From Gonium pectorale (taxonomy: Eukaryota > Chlorophyta > Chlorophyceae > Chlamydomonadales > Volvocaceae), in contig LSYV01000019.1 in the NCBI GenBank assembly GCA_001584585.1, forward strand, positions 994,688-1,058,687: a stretch of 64,000 nt of DNA, in the 5' to 3' direction. The translations under genes were made by a program, and so were the position numbers. A model generated the notes under the pieces. That model did not search any database. It was not told where the DNA came from and was given only the letters and a program-made list of their open reading frames with translations. This document shows positions 1 through 11,488 of this stretch, piece by piece. Every line of letters starts with the position of its first letter. Positions within the stretch are counted from its first letter, which is position 1.

Positions 1-2466
1 CCCCACAGTGCCTGGCGCGCCAGGGCTTCCACCGGATCGTGGCGAGGCCCGGGAGGGTCTGGAGGCCCCGTGCAGCCGCTGCCAAGTGGCGATAGCCGCG
101 GGAGACCAGGATGGCACCGTAATCAACGCTGTCAGTGTCGCTGCTGCTGGAGACCACCATGTCGCTGGGCGCCGGGCGAGGCGCCGGTGGTGCTCGTTGG
201 CGCCCGGGGCCCCCCCAATAGGAACCCAGACCGCAACCCTGCAGTACTGTCACGGCCTGTTGTTCAGCGCTCGGGTGCCGGGGCTGCTGTGGGTGCCCCC
301 GCCTGCCGGCGCCCCCGCAGTGGGTCAACGTCCACGCGGGAAGGCCCTCCTGCTACGTGCCCCGGGGCCCGGGCCACCTGCCGCCGCGACGGACGACCTC
401 ACAACCAAACCGGGCGGTGGGAGGGCGGTGGGTCCGGACGGTGAAAAAATAGTATAATGTATGTTCTGGGACAGCTCCGACTAACCCCCAACTAACTCGA
501 GTACGGCACCCCAACCCCCCGTATATAGGCGTACAGGAGTCGGGCCGGTAGTTGGGCAGCTGTGCAACTGGGAGCAGGCAATTATACAAACAGCCGGCTG
601 GGAAGCTGCGTGCCATGGGCAGCATGGTAGTTGACGCGAGCTGGGTGGCTGCGCGCCGGGTCCCCGTTAGGCCCCACAACGACAGCTATGCCCAGTTGCA
701 CGGACGACTCGACCCGCCTCGGCCCCAAGCCGCCGACGACCCTCACATAGGAACCTCGGGCGAGGGCTGTGCATGGCAGGGGGGCAGCAGGGGGCGCCGC
801 CAAGCTCTCGCCAGCCAGCGCTGCCGGGGCCGTGACGGTAGGGGCCGATCGGGCCGCGGTGACACCACTGCGTTCGTCGGGCGTCGGGTGCAGCAGTGCA
901 TGAGGCATGCGTTGCGCTAGGCCACCCACAGACGCCGCGCCACACGGCGATTCGCATGCATTCAGGACGAGAGTGGAGACCCTGGTGTTGAGAACTATCT
1001 TGAGATCGGTCATCGCTTCCAACTGCTGCCAGCAGCAACTTAGTGCTGTTCTCTCCCTTCGCGTTCCCGGGGGCGTTCTGCTCGGTTCGTTGCACAGCCG
1101 CTCCACCTGCCGGTCGGTCTGGGGCGTGGAAGGCTTTCTTATCTAAGGCTGTCGTTGGTCATGGCCAAATCCATGCCCCACCCGCTGTGTAGCGGCCGTA
1201 CTCTGATAACCGTGTTCGGTGCCCCAGTCCCCAAAACAGGTTGGTCAGCTCGTGCAGGACGGAGGACGGTCGTAGCCGTTACAAAAGCTTCAAAGAATAC
1301 AAATGAAACGCTACTGTATGAAGGAGCCACAGCTTAAACATTTCCCCCAGGGGTCGATGGTGGGGTCGGCGCACGGCAACGCGCGCATGCTGAGATGCAG
1401 CGGCGGACATGGGCGGGCTCCCCTTTACCGGCTTGCTCACCTTGTCTTCTTCCATCCGCCTATTCCACCACCTCCTGTGCACACCCGCGTGCAACGATTG
1501 TTGGGTTACAGCCAGCGCCCTGAAAGGGAACCGAGGGAGTGCTCCCGCGCCCGGCGCACTGCTGCCGTACAGGTGGCCATACCTGAGCTCAAGCGCTAAC
1601 CCCCCTGTCACTGGCTCTCTGCTGGGGGCTGGACATCCATTGCCATCAAAGGGTGTTTACGACTACGGGATTCAATATCTTGCAGAAGCATGTTGACTAG
1701 GGACCAAGATGCCACCTGCATCAAGGCTCCGCAGGCACGATGCCGCAAGGGGCTGGGTGGTTGCCCACTTTTGCGCAGAGCCCAGTATGAGAAATGCGAA
1801 GATTTCGATCCGGGACTAGCGCAAAGGAGAAGTCTAGTGGGATGGGATTCCGTCGCGAGGCCGATCGCACGTTCCCATTACCTACTGACAGGCTTGAGCG
1901 TTGTAGGTGCCCTGTTCCTGTTCTGCCAGCATGCGCGGGCGTGGCCCAGGGGGTGGCTCAGGTGTCAAAGATCCGGTCAGCGTCACATGTCTTGCTCTGT
2001 ACCTGCCCGCCGTACTGGAAACGTCGCGCCTTTGGGTGTGTATGACCGTAGAGGGGGCTCCCTCTTCCTCTGCAGATTTCTCTCTGATCCCGTACTGTGC
2101 AGGAGGCGATGCGGGCCCCGCGTGCTCAGGTAGGGAGAAAGCATGATCGTTATTGGTGCAAATAAAGAAGGAACCGCATGTTGGGCACATAATGGGACAC
2201 CTGACCCCTACGAAGGTCAGTACACGACGACCCATGGGTCGGCCTGCTCCTGAAAACCCTAGTCCAGCCATATGGACGAGCTTTGGGCCCAAGGCCTACC
2301 CATGCGTTGTCACGTCCCAAACCAACGAACGCGCAACCGGTCACCTCCAGTCTTCCAAAAGCTCCCCTCCCAGCCCTACCCCGCATCAAGCGAGGAGGTT
2401 GCAACACCGGCCGACCTTTAAGCGTCCCACTCCGCGCAGCCATCACGCAGCTAGCAACTCAGCATA
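1..2466. other. Intergenic region, no supported gene
   Basis: Several overlapping open frames occur here on both strands (for example 8-457 and 582-1106), as expected in GC-rich DNA. None shows a recognisable domain, and none can be extended through plausible splice sites. The only structure I can support is the dispersed repeat at about 1981-2095. The last few hundred bases should hold the promoter and 5' UTR of the RING-ubiquitin-like gene, but I see no clear core element. Confidence 0.5.
1981..2095 (+). repeat. Dispersed ~100-bp repeat, copy 1
   Basis: This segment shares a core (acatgtcttgctctgtac, then tggaaacgtcgcgcctt, then gtgtgtatg and ccgtagag) with 23416-23515 in the same orientation and with a shorter piece at 37518-37560. 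Inverted, diverged copies lie at about 3125-3243 and 30178-30280. No coding capacity is shared between copies, so it looks like a short non-autonomous element or SINE/MITE-like repeat. The family identity is not known to me. Confidence 0.7.
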
Positions 2467-3767
2467 ATGGAGGCCGAGTGTTTTATCTGCCGCAATGAGT
2501 GGAACGCGACGGCGCATGCGCCGCACGTCATCCCCTGCGGCCACACGCTGTGCCGCGAGTGCCTGCAGCGGCCCGAGATGCGCGAGTGCCCCTTCTGCAA
2601 GGCGGCCATCCGCGGCTGCGCGGACCTGCCCTGCAATCACGCGCTCATGACGCTGCTCGCCAGCAAGGACGCCGGTGCTCCCAGGGGCGTGTGCCCAAAG
2701 GCCTCGCTGCAGCTGACCCAAGTAGGTGCATATGGTGGATCTTGCGGGTTTTGGCAGGAGGCGCTCCCTGATACCGTAACCTGTAGTGCCGATTCCTTAA
2801 TCATGCGTGCCTACAGCACGCCCGTGCTGTAACTTGACCTACCAGTAGCATGCTCTGGCCGTTCATTGGGATTGGCATTGCTGTTGCACGCGGCTGCATG
2901 CCCAGCCCAGCAACGGGTCTCCCCGTACGACGGGTAGGGTGCTGTGCCTCGGCTGCTTGATACGGAATCCTGGCCGTTGGACGCCAACCCAAACCCTTGT
3001 TGCAGATCTTCGTCCGTACCATGACGGACCTAACCATCAACGCGCACGTGGACCTGTACAGCACCGTTGCGGACCTCAAGGCCCTGATCAGAGACATAAC
3101 GGGTGAGCCCACGAGGGTGGAGGCTCGGGTGCGAGAAACAGACAGCAAAGAAAGAGAAAGTCATGCAGCCACCTCTACGGAGATGCACACCCGAAGCATC
3201 GGCATTACCAGTAGGACGGTTGGTACAGGGCATGGCGGGCAATGGCGCCCGGTTTAGTTTTCGTTGTAGCACGGGCGCAGTGCGGGTTGGACATGAAGTG
3301 GCCTGGGCGGTCTGGCGCCTGAGGCGGCGCCGCCTGGCCCGGCTCGCCGCACTGCTCCCGGGCATAATTCGCAGCACGTTGGGGAATCCAACGCCGAACA
3401 CCGTGTGGGTGAGCACTGTGAACCTTGAACCAGGGCACAGACAGCTGGGCCGAACAGGCGAGAGGGAGGCGCATCCAGCGGAACCGGCGTGCACCTTGAA
3501 CCTTCCGTGGTGCCCTTCCGCATCTCTCGTCCATGTTATCGGTATCCTGTAACATGGTCAAGTACCCCCGTCTGCTGTTGACTGCGCCGTTGTCCCAACC
3601 AAGGCCCTCCCAACCCCCACCCTATTGGCCTCCCAGGCGTCCCCTCCAGCCAGCAGCGCCTCATCTACTGCGGGAAACAGCTGGAGGACGAGCGGGACCT
3701 GAGGTCCTATGCGATGAAGGCAAACGACACGGTACACATGATTGTGCGCCTGCGAGGTGGCTGCTGA
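2467..3767 (+). CDS. RING finger-ubiquitin-like fusion protein (three exons)
   Basis: Proposed exons are 2467-2721, 3006-3102 and 3637-3767, giving 160 aa. Exon 1 encodes a compact C3HC4 RING: Cys5, Cys8, Cys24, His26, Cys29, Cys32, Cys41 and Cys44, the pattern of E2-binding ubiquitin ligases. A phase-0 intron (gtaggt to ttgcag) joins it to a ubiquitin-like domain. Residues 85-159 align without a gap to ubiquitin positions 2-76, from QIFVRT to VRLRGG, and a single Cys follows before the stop. Positions matching ubiquitin Ile44, Lys48, His68 and Arg72 are kept; Lys6, 11, 29, 33 and 63 are changed. A C-terminal LRGG plus one residue is the form of a modifier precursor that a deubiquitinase could trim. 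Known RING/UBL fusions such as UHRF1 and parkin carry the UBL at the N-terminus, so this order is unusual. A second possibility is two adjacent genes, but the phase and the rebuilt QIFV argue for one. Function is inferred. Confidence 0.83.
3125..3243 (-). repeat. Dispersed ~100-bp repeat, copy 2 (inside intron 2 of the RING-UBL gene)
   Basis: The stretch running from a purine-rich aaagaaagagaaag, through cctctacgg and acacccgaag, to gtacagggcatggcgggc matches 30178-30280 in the same order. It is the diverged reverse complement of the copies at 1981 and 23416. It lies wholly within the 534-bp second intron, so it does not disturb the coding exons. Confidence 0.6.
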
Positions 3768-6075
3768 GGGGGTCATCGTGCTCCAACGCACGCTTCGCTG
3801 CGACTGACGCGACGGTTGGTGGTTGAAGGGGTCCGCCAGACGCCCGCACAACTTGCATGGAAGGACAATCTTCGTATGCCGCAGGATCCCTCGTTCTTTG
3901 CTGCTTTGTGTTTTGTTGAAACGCAAGTACTGGCGGCGCACGGGTCAGGTTCTGCTCGTGTGCTCAAGGGCATAACCGGGCAAGCTGACGCCATGCCATC
4001 TTGCCGTCGAGCCGTTAGGCGCACCCGGTGGCTGCAGGTTGCGCATGATTTGTGTGCATTGAGCAGCAACCCACGCAACAAATCCGACTGTACAAGGGGA
4101 TTCTTAGTTGGCTAGGTCTGGCACGTAAGGGCATTGCTTGCACGCTGCACTGCTNNNNNNNNNNNNNNNNNNNNNNNNNNNNNNNNNNNNNNNNNNNNNN
4201 NNNNNNNNNNNNNNNNNNNNNNNNNNNNNNNNNNNNNNNNNNNNNNNNNNNNNNNNNNNNNNNNNNNNNNNNNNNNNNNNNNNNNNNNNNNNNNNNNNNN
4301 NNNNNNNNNNNNNNNNNNNNNNNNNNNNNNNNNNNNNNNNNNNNNNNNNTTACCCGGTGTGTCGGACTTCACCTGGTGAACTGTTACTTGTCCAGGTGGA
4401 GCTGCGGTGGTGTTGTTGTCGCGGTCACCGGTCCGACGGCGCTCAGCGGTTACTAGACCGCTTGATGGTCGCTTCGCACGGGAGAACCTGTGTGTGGGAC
4501 ATGCGGCTGGAGCCCTCTGAGCCAGGCAGACAGGAGACGAGCCAGCAGAATGGAGGTCCCGTATGCATGCACCTTGATGCGCTAGTTTGAGGTGTGTCGC
4601 TGCACGCTCACCTGCGATGCAACCCCGCCCGCGCGCCAGTCGACAGGGCGCCTGCAAGATGTGTAACTAGGTTTTGAGTATTCTGCAGCCGTTCCCGTAC
4701 GGCAACGCAACCGACTCAATCCTGGGGCGGACCGCCTGGCTCCGCTTGTGTAGGGTCTGCTGCATTCCATTTACTCCCGTACCCGGCGGGCAGAGGCCGG
4801 GAAAGATGACGGAAAGACAACAGTAAGTAAGCAAACATGCCGGAAAAGAAGCGATCGAGGGGATGGAGGGTGGGTCCCTGCCCCGAACCGGAAAAGGAAA
4901 GAATGCAGGACCCAGGAGAGGAAAAAACAAGCAGAAACAAAAAGCGTCCATCGGAGTTTTGCCAAACGCTCCGAGGGGCCCTCCGGCACGCCGTTCCTTT
5001 GGAACACACATACCCGAGCCTCTCCTTGGCTCTGCGCTTCCCCCTCAAGCTCGTGTTCGCTTTGCGGCTGTGTCTTAGGCCTCGCCCTTGAGTCTGGCCC
5101 CTAACTGATCACTTCAGCCTTTACGTGAGAGCAGTGAAGAGTTTGGGCGCCCACACTGGCGACATCCATATTGCTCAGTCATTTATGCAAAGGATCGTAC
5201 TGGCAAACATGCGGGAGCCTGTGTGGCTGTTGTTCATTGGTATTTCTACGCGATGTGCCGCCAGCCTTCGGGCGCCCTGCGGGCCCTGGCGGGCTGGCGG
5301 CTGCCGGCCGTTCCTGGAAAGTGGAAAGCGTTACAGAGGGCGGACCTAATTCTCGGCAAGAGACTGCACTCTTCTGCGCTCGTTGCAGTTGTCAGCATAG
5401 AGCATACCCACAAGTAGATGGCTGTATGCTGCATCTGTCATCTGCAGCAATGCATGCGGCGTCATGCGGCAGCTGGGACGCCGCAGCCCACACGCTGCGG
5501 CGGGGCCCCTTGAGGCCATGCTGTGTCCATAGTCTGCACATGCACGGATGAGTTGGGGGAAGTTACAGCACACCTTGGCCGCTCCACGTTTGGGCGTGGT
5601 GAATAGGGCTGCGTCGTGCATACGGTAAGATGCTCAGAGCATGGGCTGACCCGCTACCAGCTTTGTGTGTTGCGCCTAAGACATTAAGATAGGACGTTTA
5701 CGCGCGATGGCAAGAGGTCGAGCAGCCGGAACGAGGATGGGAACGCCCTTTTGATACTGTATGGAGACATGGAGTACATGCATGTTTTTTTGGCGCGCGC
5801 CCATCAAACCATAGTATCCTTATTCATGTGCACTGCACGTCACTGCATCACGATGTCCTGGCTGGCCCGGTTACGTACGAGGTGCATCACAGTTGTGAGC
5901 GTTGTCAATATCACAAGCATGCATGATCCTGTAAATACGCCTTCCTTGCAGGCATGATTGGCGTCGATAGGCGCGAGAATAACTTGCTGTTCGTTGGTCG
6001 CTGTTATCTTGGCATTGACTACCTTTAATCCCTTAAATTGCTAGCCTGTAACGATTTAAGAAGCTTGGCAGAGAA
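3768..6075. other. Intergenic region, no supported gene
   Basis: This holds the 3' flank of the RING-UBL gene and the 5' flank of the SET gene, with a run of N at 4155-4349. Open frames such as 4667-5011 (minus) and 5171-5551 (plus) have no recognisable domain and look like shadows. I see no RNA gene or repeat that I can name. Confidence 0.5.
4155..4349. other. Assembly gap (195 N)
   Basis: A run of 195 undetermined bases. The flanks do not repeat each other, unlike the gap at 41574-42335, so this appears to be real missing sequence or an estimated gap. Confidence 0.98.
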
Positions 6076-9000
6076 ATGCGTGCGCTTCAGGGTCACTTGC
6101 CCGTCCCGAACCCATGTCCTTCGGCTTTAGGCCACTTGCCGCGAACTACGCGCAATTGTATCCACGTACGTAGCTCCCATATCGCGCAGCGCAATGGCGC
6201 CGGGCGCGGATGCCCTATCGCTGCAAGCGTCGCCGTCGCTGCCCCACTTCCCACAACTCTCGACCCCGGCGCATCGCGCGAGGAACCACGCGACCAGCTT
6301 GCAGAGCTTGAGGCACTGGCGAAGGCTGCGGGCGTGCAGCGCCTCGTGCGTTGCGGGCCGACGCCGTTGGGTCGCGGGCTCGTCGCCAAGCAAGCTCTGG
6401 ACCGTCAGACTATCGTCTCTGTCCCAATAGAAAACGCACTCGTCATCACAGGTAAACGCGGGTTGCATATGCCGGCTGCGCCCCGTGGGTCATACCGATC
6501 ATTTGAACGTGCCTTGCCACGGGGCCAAGCCCGTCCCAGTGCACCTGACTGCTTCTACTGAGCTTCCTGTCGGGTTTGACATCCTTCAAATCAACAGCTA
6601 CCCCATCATGTGCCCTTGCGCCGTCCACCGACTCGCCCGTGCACTGGTTGCGTGGACAGACGAGCCCCTTGATGGCATCAGCATCTTTGGCGACCGCTGC
6701 CAGGAGGCCTGGCAGAACGCCCACACCCGCATGCCCAGCGAGCTCACGGACTTTCTGACGGGTAAGGGCGCTGTTGGCTGGTCGGGCGGGCGGGCGGGGG
6801 GTTGAGTCAGTGGTTGTGTCCAGGCACGCGGGCAGCCAAGCCAGCGGGCCCGGGCGGGCGTCTCGGGAGCAGGGTCGCAGCTTGGTGCAAGGGGCAGCTG
6901 CTGCAAGGCAGCGCCCACATGGGCGACGTGTCGTAGTCGTATTGCTGTCCCCAACCAGCAGCAGCAATCAACACAACCCCGTTAGCAGCAGAGTTTTTGC
7001 TTATTTTATACAGATACAGATACAGATCTTATGGTTCCTTATGGCTCCTCGTTGCCCCTCCCTCTACTACGACCTTAGCTTATACGATACTACCTAGCTG
7101 TACGCAACTCAGCCATCGACGCGGACGCCGCCGGAAACGGCGGCACACACCTGGCGGCTGCTGGACCTTCGGATCGCCGAAACTCTCGGGAGCCGGCGAA
7201 ACGAGGCAAGGACCGGCTTGGCCGCCGGACTGGACTTACGCTGCTGGCGCCCAGCTCGTCGTTTTTCATTCTCTTTTCCCTTCAACCCCCCTCTGAAACT
7301 TCACCTGGCAAGTCTGGGTCATTCGCTCATTCCCCTGCTGCGGCCCTGACTCTCCCGCAGGCGACGCACGCTGGGACGTGCGCATGACCGCGTGGCTGCT
7401 GTGGGTGGCGTCGGAGCTGCCGGAACACCCCATATGGGGCCCCTACGTGGCCAACCTGCCGCCCGCGGACGAGGTGGGATAGGGCCGTCTAGCCCCTGGG
7501 CCGCTGCCCCAAGACCCGGTCTAGGGCCGGTCTGGGCTTGCGCCTGGGATGTCGCGGGCATGTGCGGATGTTGCAGCTTTTCAGGGGCCGACCTTCCAGA
7601 CAGACGGGTTGCCTGGAGGTGAAAGACGGCTTGCGCGGACACATCGTGCCGCCATGGGTGGCACCGTCGCTAACGACGCGCTGCGTTGCCAAGCCGTCGC
7701 TGCGGTGGCCGCTGCGTACAGGTGACGTGCCTCATCAACTACGGACCCGACGACGCAAAGGAGCTCCAGATGCGGGAGCTGGTCGTGAGTCGGGAGGAGG
7801 GGCGAGGAAGAAGGCGGCATTCGGGTTGCCACTCGGCGGGGGTGTGTGTGAGGAGGAGGGAACCGTGGACGAGATCCAGGGAGTGGGGCGATGGTGGCGC
7901 AAAGGACTGCGGAGCGGGAGCTTGCGTCATGTGCGCGTTGCCGTGTATTGGACCGTGGCGTTGCAGCGTGCTCTCGCTTGGGTGCCGTCGCACTGGAGAC
8001 CCGCCTCCAGCGCACGTTGGTGCGCCACTGCGTTCGTACGTGCGCTGTAAAAGAGCGTGCTGGCCAATGCCGTCGCGTCCTGTGGTGATCCGTAACAACC
8101 ACGGCTTGGGAACGCTGTCAGCGGCGGCCCGTTACCGCGTTCCCGGCCCTCGCAGGACGAGGCAAAGACGCAATACAACTGGGCGACGGGCGTGCACCGC
8201 AGGTGGGGCGGCCGCCGCGTGACCCGGTGGCCCTTCACGTCACAGCCTTCCTTGCTGGGACATATTCTCGCTCTCCGAATGGGGGCAAAGGTGCCGTCAT
8301 GCTGCAAACTCGGTTGCCCTCTGTCTACCCCTGCCTCCCTCGACCCCGCCTCGTCATGTCTATCTATCCGTGAGCACCGGTGAATAACTGCGGCAAAGGT
8401 CCATACGTCCATATGTCGGCCTCACCCTGCCCGCCTCCCGTGTCCCATTCCACGCGCCCCTCATGCCGTGTTTTGCCTCGGTGAACGCAACTGATCCCCG
8501 CTCTCTCCTGGCGTGTTTGCCGTTGAAGGTACTTTTGCTCGGAGCGGGGTGAGCTGCGGCGGCTGCGGCTGGCGGCCTCACAGCGCGACACCCTGTGGGC
8601 CATGTCAATGGTGAGTGCTCCAGGCTGAGTGGACGGGGGCAGTGAAGGGGCGCAGCTTACCTCGCTCAAATTAAGGAGAAGTCTGGGACGACAGTCCGCT
8701 CGAGGGTCCTTCAGCTGGGTGCCAAGTTAGGGGCCAAGGCTTATGAATTCATGGGGAGACCGGCGCTGCGTTACCTGCCGGCCACAAACACCACATACCC
8801 AACCACTTCTCCTGGTGCGCGGCAGGTGCGGACCCGCACCTTCTCCGAGTCGGTCAACGGCGAGAGTTTGACCCTCATGGTGCCGTATGCCGACCTGGCC
8901 AACCACTCGTTCCGCTTCAACTCGACGTTCTGCATGTCGCGGGACAACCGCCGGTGGGTTTGGAAGGATTGCGGCAGGAACTCCTCCCATGTTTTGAATA

Positions 9001-11488
9001 TAATGGGATGGGCGATAGCACGGCGGGTGGATGGGTGCGACACTACTATATGGCTTCGCCCCGCAACCATCCAGCAGTCCCGCCGCGAAACCCAATCGCT
9101 GAGCTCTGTGCTGCGCAAGTACCGCGCTCATGGGTTATAGCCCGCCCTCCGTTTGCAGGTTTGAGCTGCGCCTTCTGAGCACCCTAGCGGCCGGCGAGGA
9201 GGCGGCCATCAGCTACGGCGAGAGCAAACCCAACTTTGAGGTGGGCGCGTGCATGCGGCGGCTGGAGAGCGCGTGAGCGCCAGGCGTCAGGCGGCAGCTG
9301 GGGGCTGGCGCGGCCCTTGGGCCGGTACGCGTCACGTTGATACAGCGAGCCAGCCGGGAGGCTGGTTGGCGCCTGGCGGATTGAAGAATCCTGCGGAGTC
9401 CAAAGTCTCACGCGAGACCGTCTGACCGCATGACTGTGGACGGCAGCTGGTGCGGGGACAGCGTCTTGGCGATTAGCTTGAAGCGGGCCGCAGTCTCGGC
9501 CGCCGAGAATGAGGGTTGTCCTGCTTGGTCGCCGGCCACGATCGGCTAGGTCTTCGCCCGTGGCTTCTTGGCGATGCTTCCGCCGGCTATCAAGCGACGC
9601 GCGACTACCGTACGGCGTACGGCTCCACCGCACTGCGGAGGAGATGGCCTCCTCACCTGGGTGGAGGGTGCCCTCTTGGCGGACTTCCAAACCTTCCTGC
9701 TCGTGCCCCTCCGCCTTCCGCACTCGCAGGTCATGCGCGACTACGGCTTCGTGGTCCCGGGCAACCCCAACGACCGTGTTCCGCTGCCGCAGCAGGAGCA
9801 GCTGCCGCACCTCAACGGGGCGTCGCTCATGGACTCGGTGCGCTGGGGGGTGAGGGGGGCCTGAATGGTTGCAGGTACAGATAAAGGCTCAGATAAAGGC
9901 TCAGGTGTGTAGACTAGGCTGAGATAGAAGTGCAGGGATCCTGGGCGATTGTTAGGACGTGGGCCCTTGGCGGGCCGCCGGCCCTGTTCGTCCTGGAGCG
10001 TGCGCCGAGGGCTCGCTGCACAGGGCGCGCGGGCACGGCTCGGCGGAGCTGCGCGTGGCGGCCACCGGCTTTGCGGCCACGCGCAGCCTCGGCTGCAAGC
10101 TGACTTGTGGCTGTGGGTGGCCTCCTTGGTGGCGCGAGGAGGCCCGGCAGGGGCATGGAGGAAGCGCCCGTCGTTCAGACGCTGCGCCTTTCGCTGCCGC
10201 ACTGCAGCACGAACCCTAAAACCAAGCAAACACTTGCACGGGCCGTGCTGGCCTCCTTGCCATCCAATCGTTCTGGCTGTGTCGCCGGTCCTCCCGCCCC
10301 GCAGATTGGCTTCAAGGGTGACTGGCGCGAGGGCACCGCGGCCCCCAAGCGCCCAGTGCTGGAGGCCTCGGACGGGGACCCGCAGGCGCGCCTCGTACTC
10401 GCGCGACGGAGGTGCGTTGTCGGACCCTCTCCAGCTGGGTGCATGGGTGGGTGGGTGACATGATGGCGCCACTCCATACAGGGCCTCTGCATCCCACGCC
10501 AAGGCCATGCCAAGGCCATGCGGGCCGCAGATTTCTGGCCTGGTAGAACCCTGTGGACTCTCCCCTTCCCCGTTTTCGCACCTGAACCTGCTGCACACGC
10601 GGACCCCACCCCACCCCACACCCGCCCGTCCGCCCGCCCGCCCGCGCGCACAGGTGCGTCTTGCTGTCGCTCAACCTCTCAGACGGCTTCTCGGCGAGCT
10701 CGCAGCCGGCATGTAAGCGACGGGGCTGCAGACCGAAGACGCGTGTGCGTAGATGGGTGGTGTTCCATTGGGTCGCTGCGCCAAGTCCACGTCTTAACAC
10801 CCGCAAGCTTTTACCTCCTCTGGCTGCCCGCACCAGTCCATTTCCGAGTCTTCGTTCCCTGGTGTCATCGGCATTGATTTGCCACCGGTTCCTCTCAACA
10901 TTGCGCTGGTTTTCCGCCGGAAACGGCGTCTGTGGCATTGATTGGCCACCGGTTCCTCTCAACATTGCGCTGATTTTCCGCCGGAAACGGCGTCTGTCCC
11001 TCCGCAACAGCCGGCGGCGGGCTGCTGGGCTCGTGGCCGCCCAAGCCCTGGACCGACGCGGGGCGCGCGCCGCCGCAGCCGCTGCACGCACGCGCCGCCG
11101 GCGCGGAGCGAGCCAAGGTGGCGACCGTTAGGGGGGCCTACCAGGAGGCTCTGCAGGCAGGTGGCGGGGCGTGTATTGGACGGTGTGCATGTCCGCCTTC
11201 GCCACCCTTTGCCAGTGCAGTAAGGGCGCACTCAGGCACGTGGAGGGGTGGTGAGGCAGGGCGGTGCATGGCAGATATTAATGGCTAAAACAATGGTGAT
11301 TGCAGGCGCTACCGAGCAGCATAGAGCTGGACGAGGAGCTGCTATCCGGGCACGACAGGGGTCTGGCTCCACTGCCGGCGCTGCTGGCGGCCGCGGTCCG
11401 TTGCAGGCTGGAGCACAAGCTCCTGTTGCGGGAGGCCGTACGGCTGCTGGACGAGTACGACAGGTGGTTGACGAAGCTGCAACGGTAG
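6076..11488 (+). CDS. SET-domain protein lysine methyltransferase, Rubisco-LSMT-like, probably plastid-targeted
   Basis: Exons by splice signal and phase: 6076-6451, 6660-6761, 7361-7473, 7722-7784, 8156-8202, 8529-8610, 8826-8953, 9159-9240, 9730-9849, one unresolved exon within 9850-10304, then 10305-10411, 10654-10712, 11011-11156 and 11306-11488. The resolved part is about 536 aa. The first ~60 residues are basic, rich in Ser/Ala and poor in acidic residues, like a chloroplast transit peptide. The SET domain is split across exons 1-8: GRGLVAKQAL at the N-side, DLANHS (Asn287-His288) and AISYGE (Tyr323), which are the AdoMet-binding and catalytic motifs. The C-terminal part, ending in a helix-rich segment (LEHKLLLREAVRLLDEYDRW), fits the substrate-binding domain of plastid SET enzymes acting on Rubisco large subunit or fructose-bisphosphate aldolase. 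Which substrate is used cannot be read here. The last intron seems to use a GC donor at 11157, the only way I found to keep frame. Confidence 0.85.
10871..10997 (+). repeat. Two tandem copies of a 64-bp repeat
   Basis: Copies at 10871-10934 and 10935-10997 differ at only about three positions (for example gatttgcc versus gattggcc, and ctggtttt versus ctgatttt). They lie in the intron between the exons at 10654-10712 and 11011-11156 of the SET gene, upstream of that intron's acceptor. Each unit contains a ttccgccggaa palindrome. Confidence 0.9.

Noticed and set aside
8..457. Open frames at the left edge
   Set aside because: Two plus-strand frames and a minus-strand frame overlap here, all with Arg/Gly/Pro-rich random-looking composition and no domain.
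2467..3767. RING and ubiquitin-like parts as two separate genes
   Set aside because: The RING frame has no good stop and flank of its own before a clean gtaggt donor, and the UBL lacks its own ATG at the ubiquitin start. The phase-0 join rebuilds QIFV. Kept as an alternative pending transcript data.
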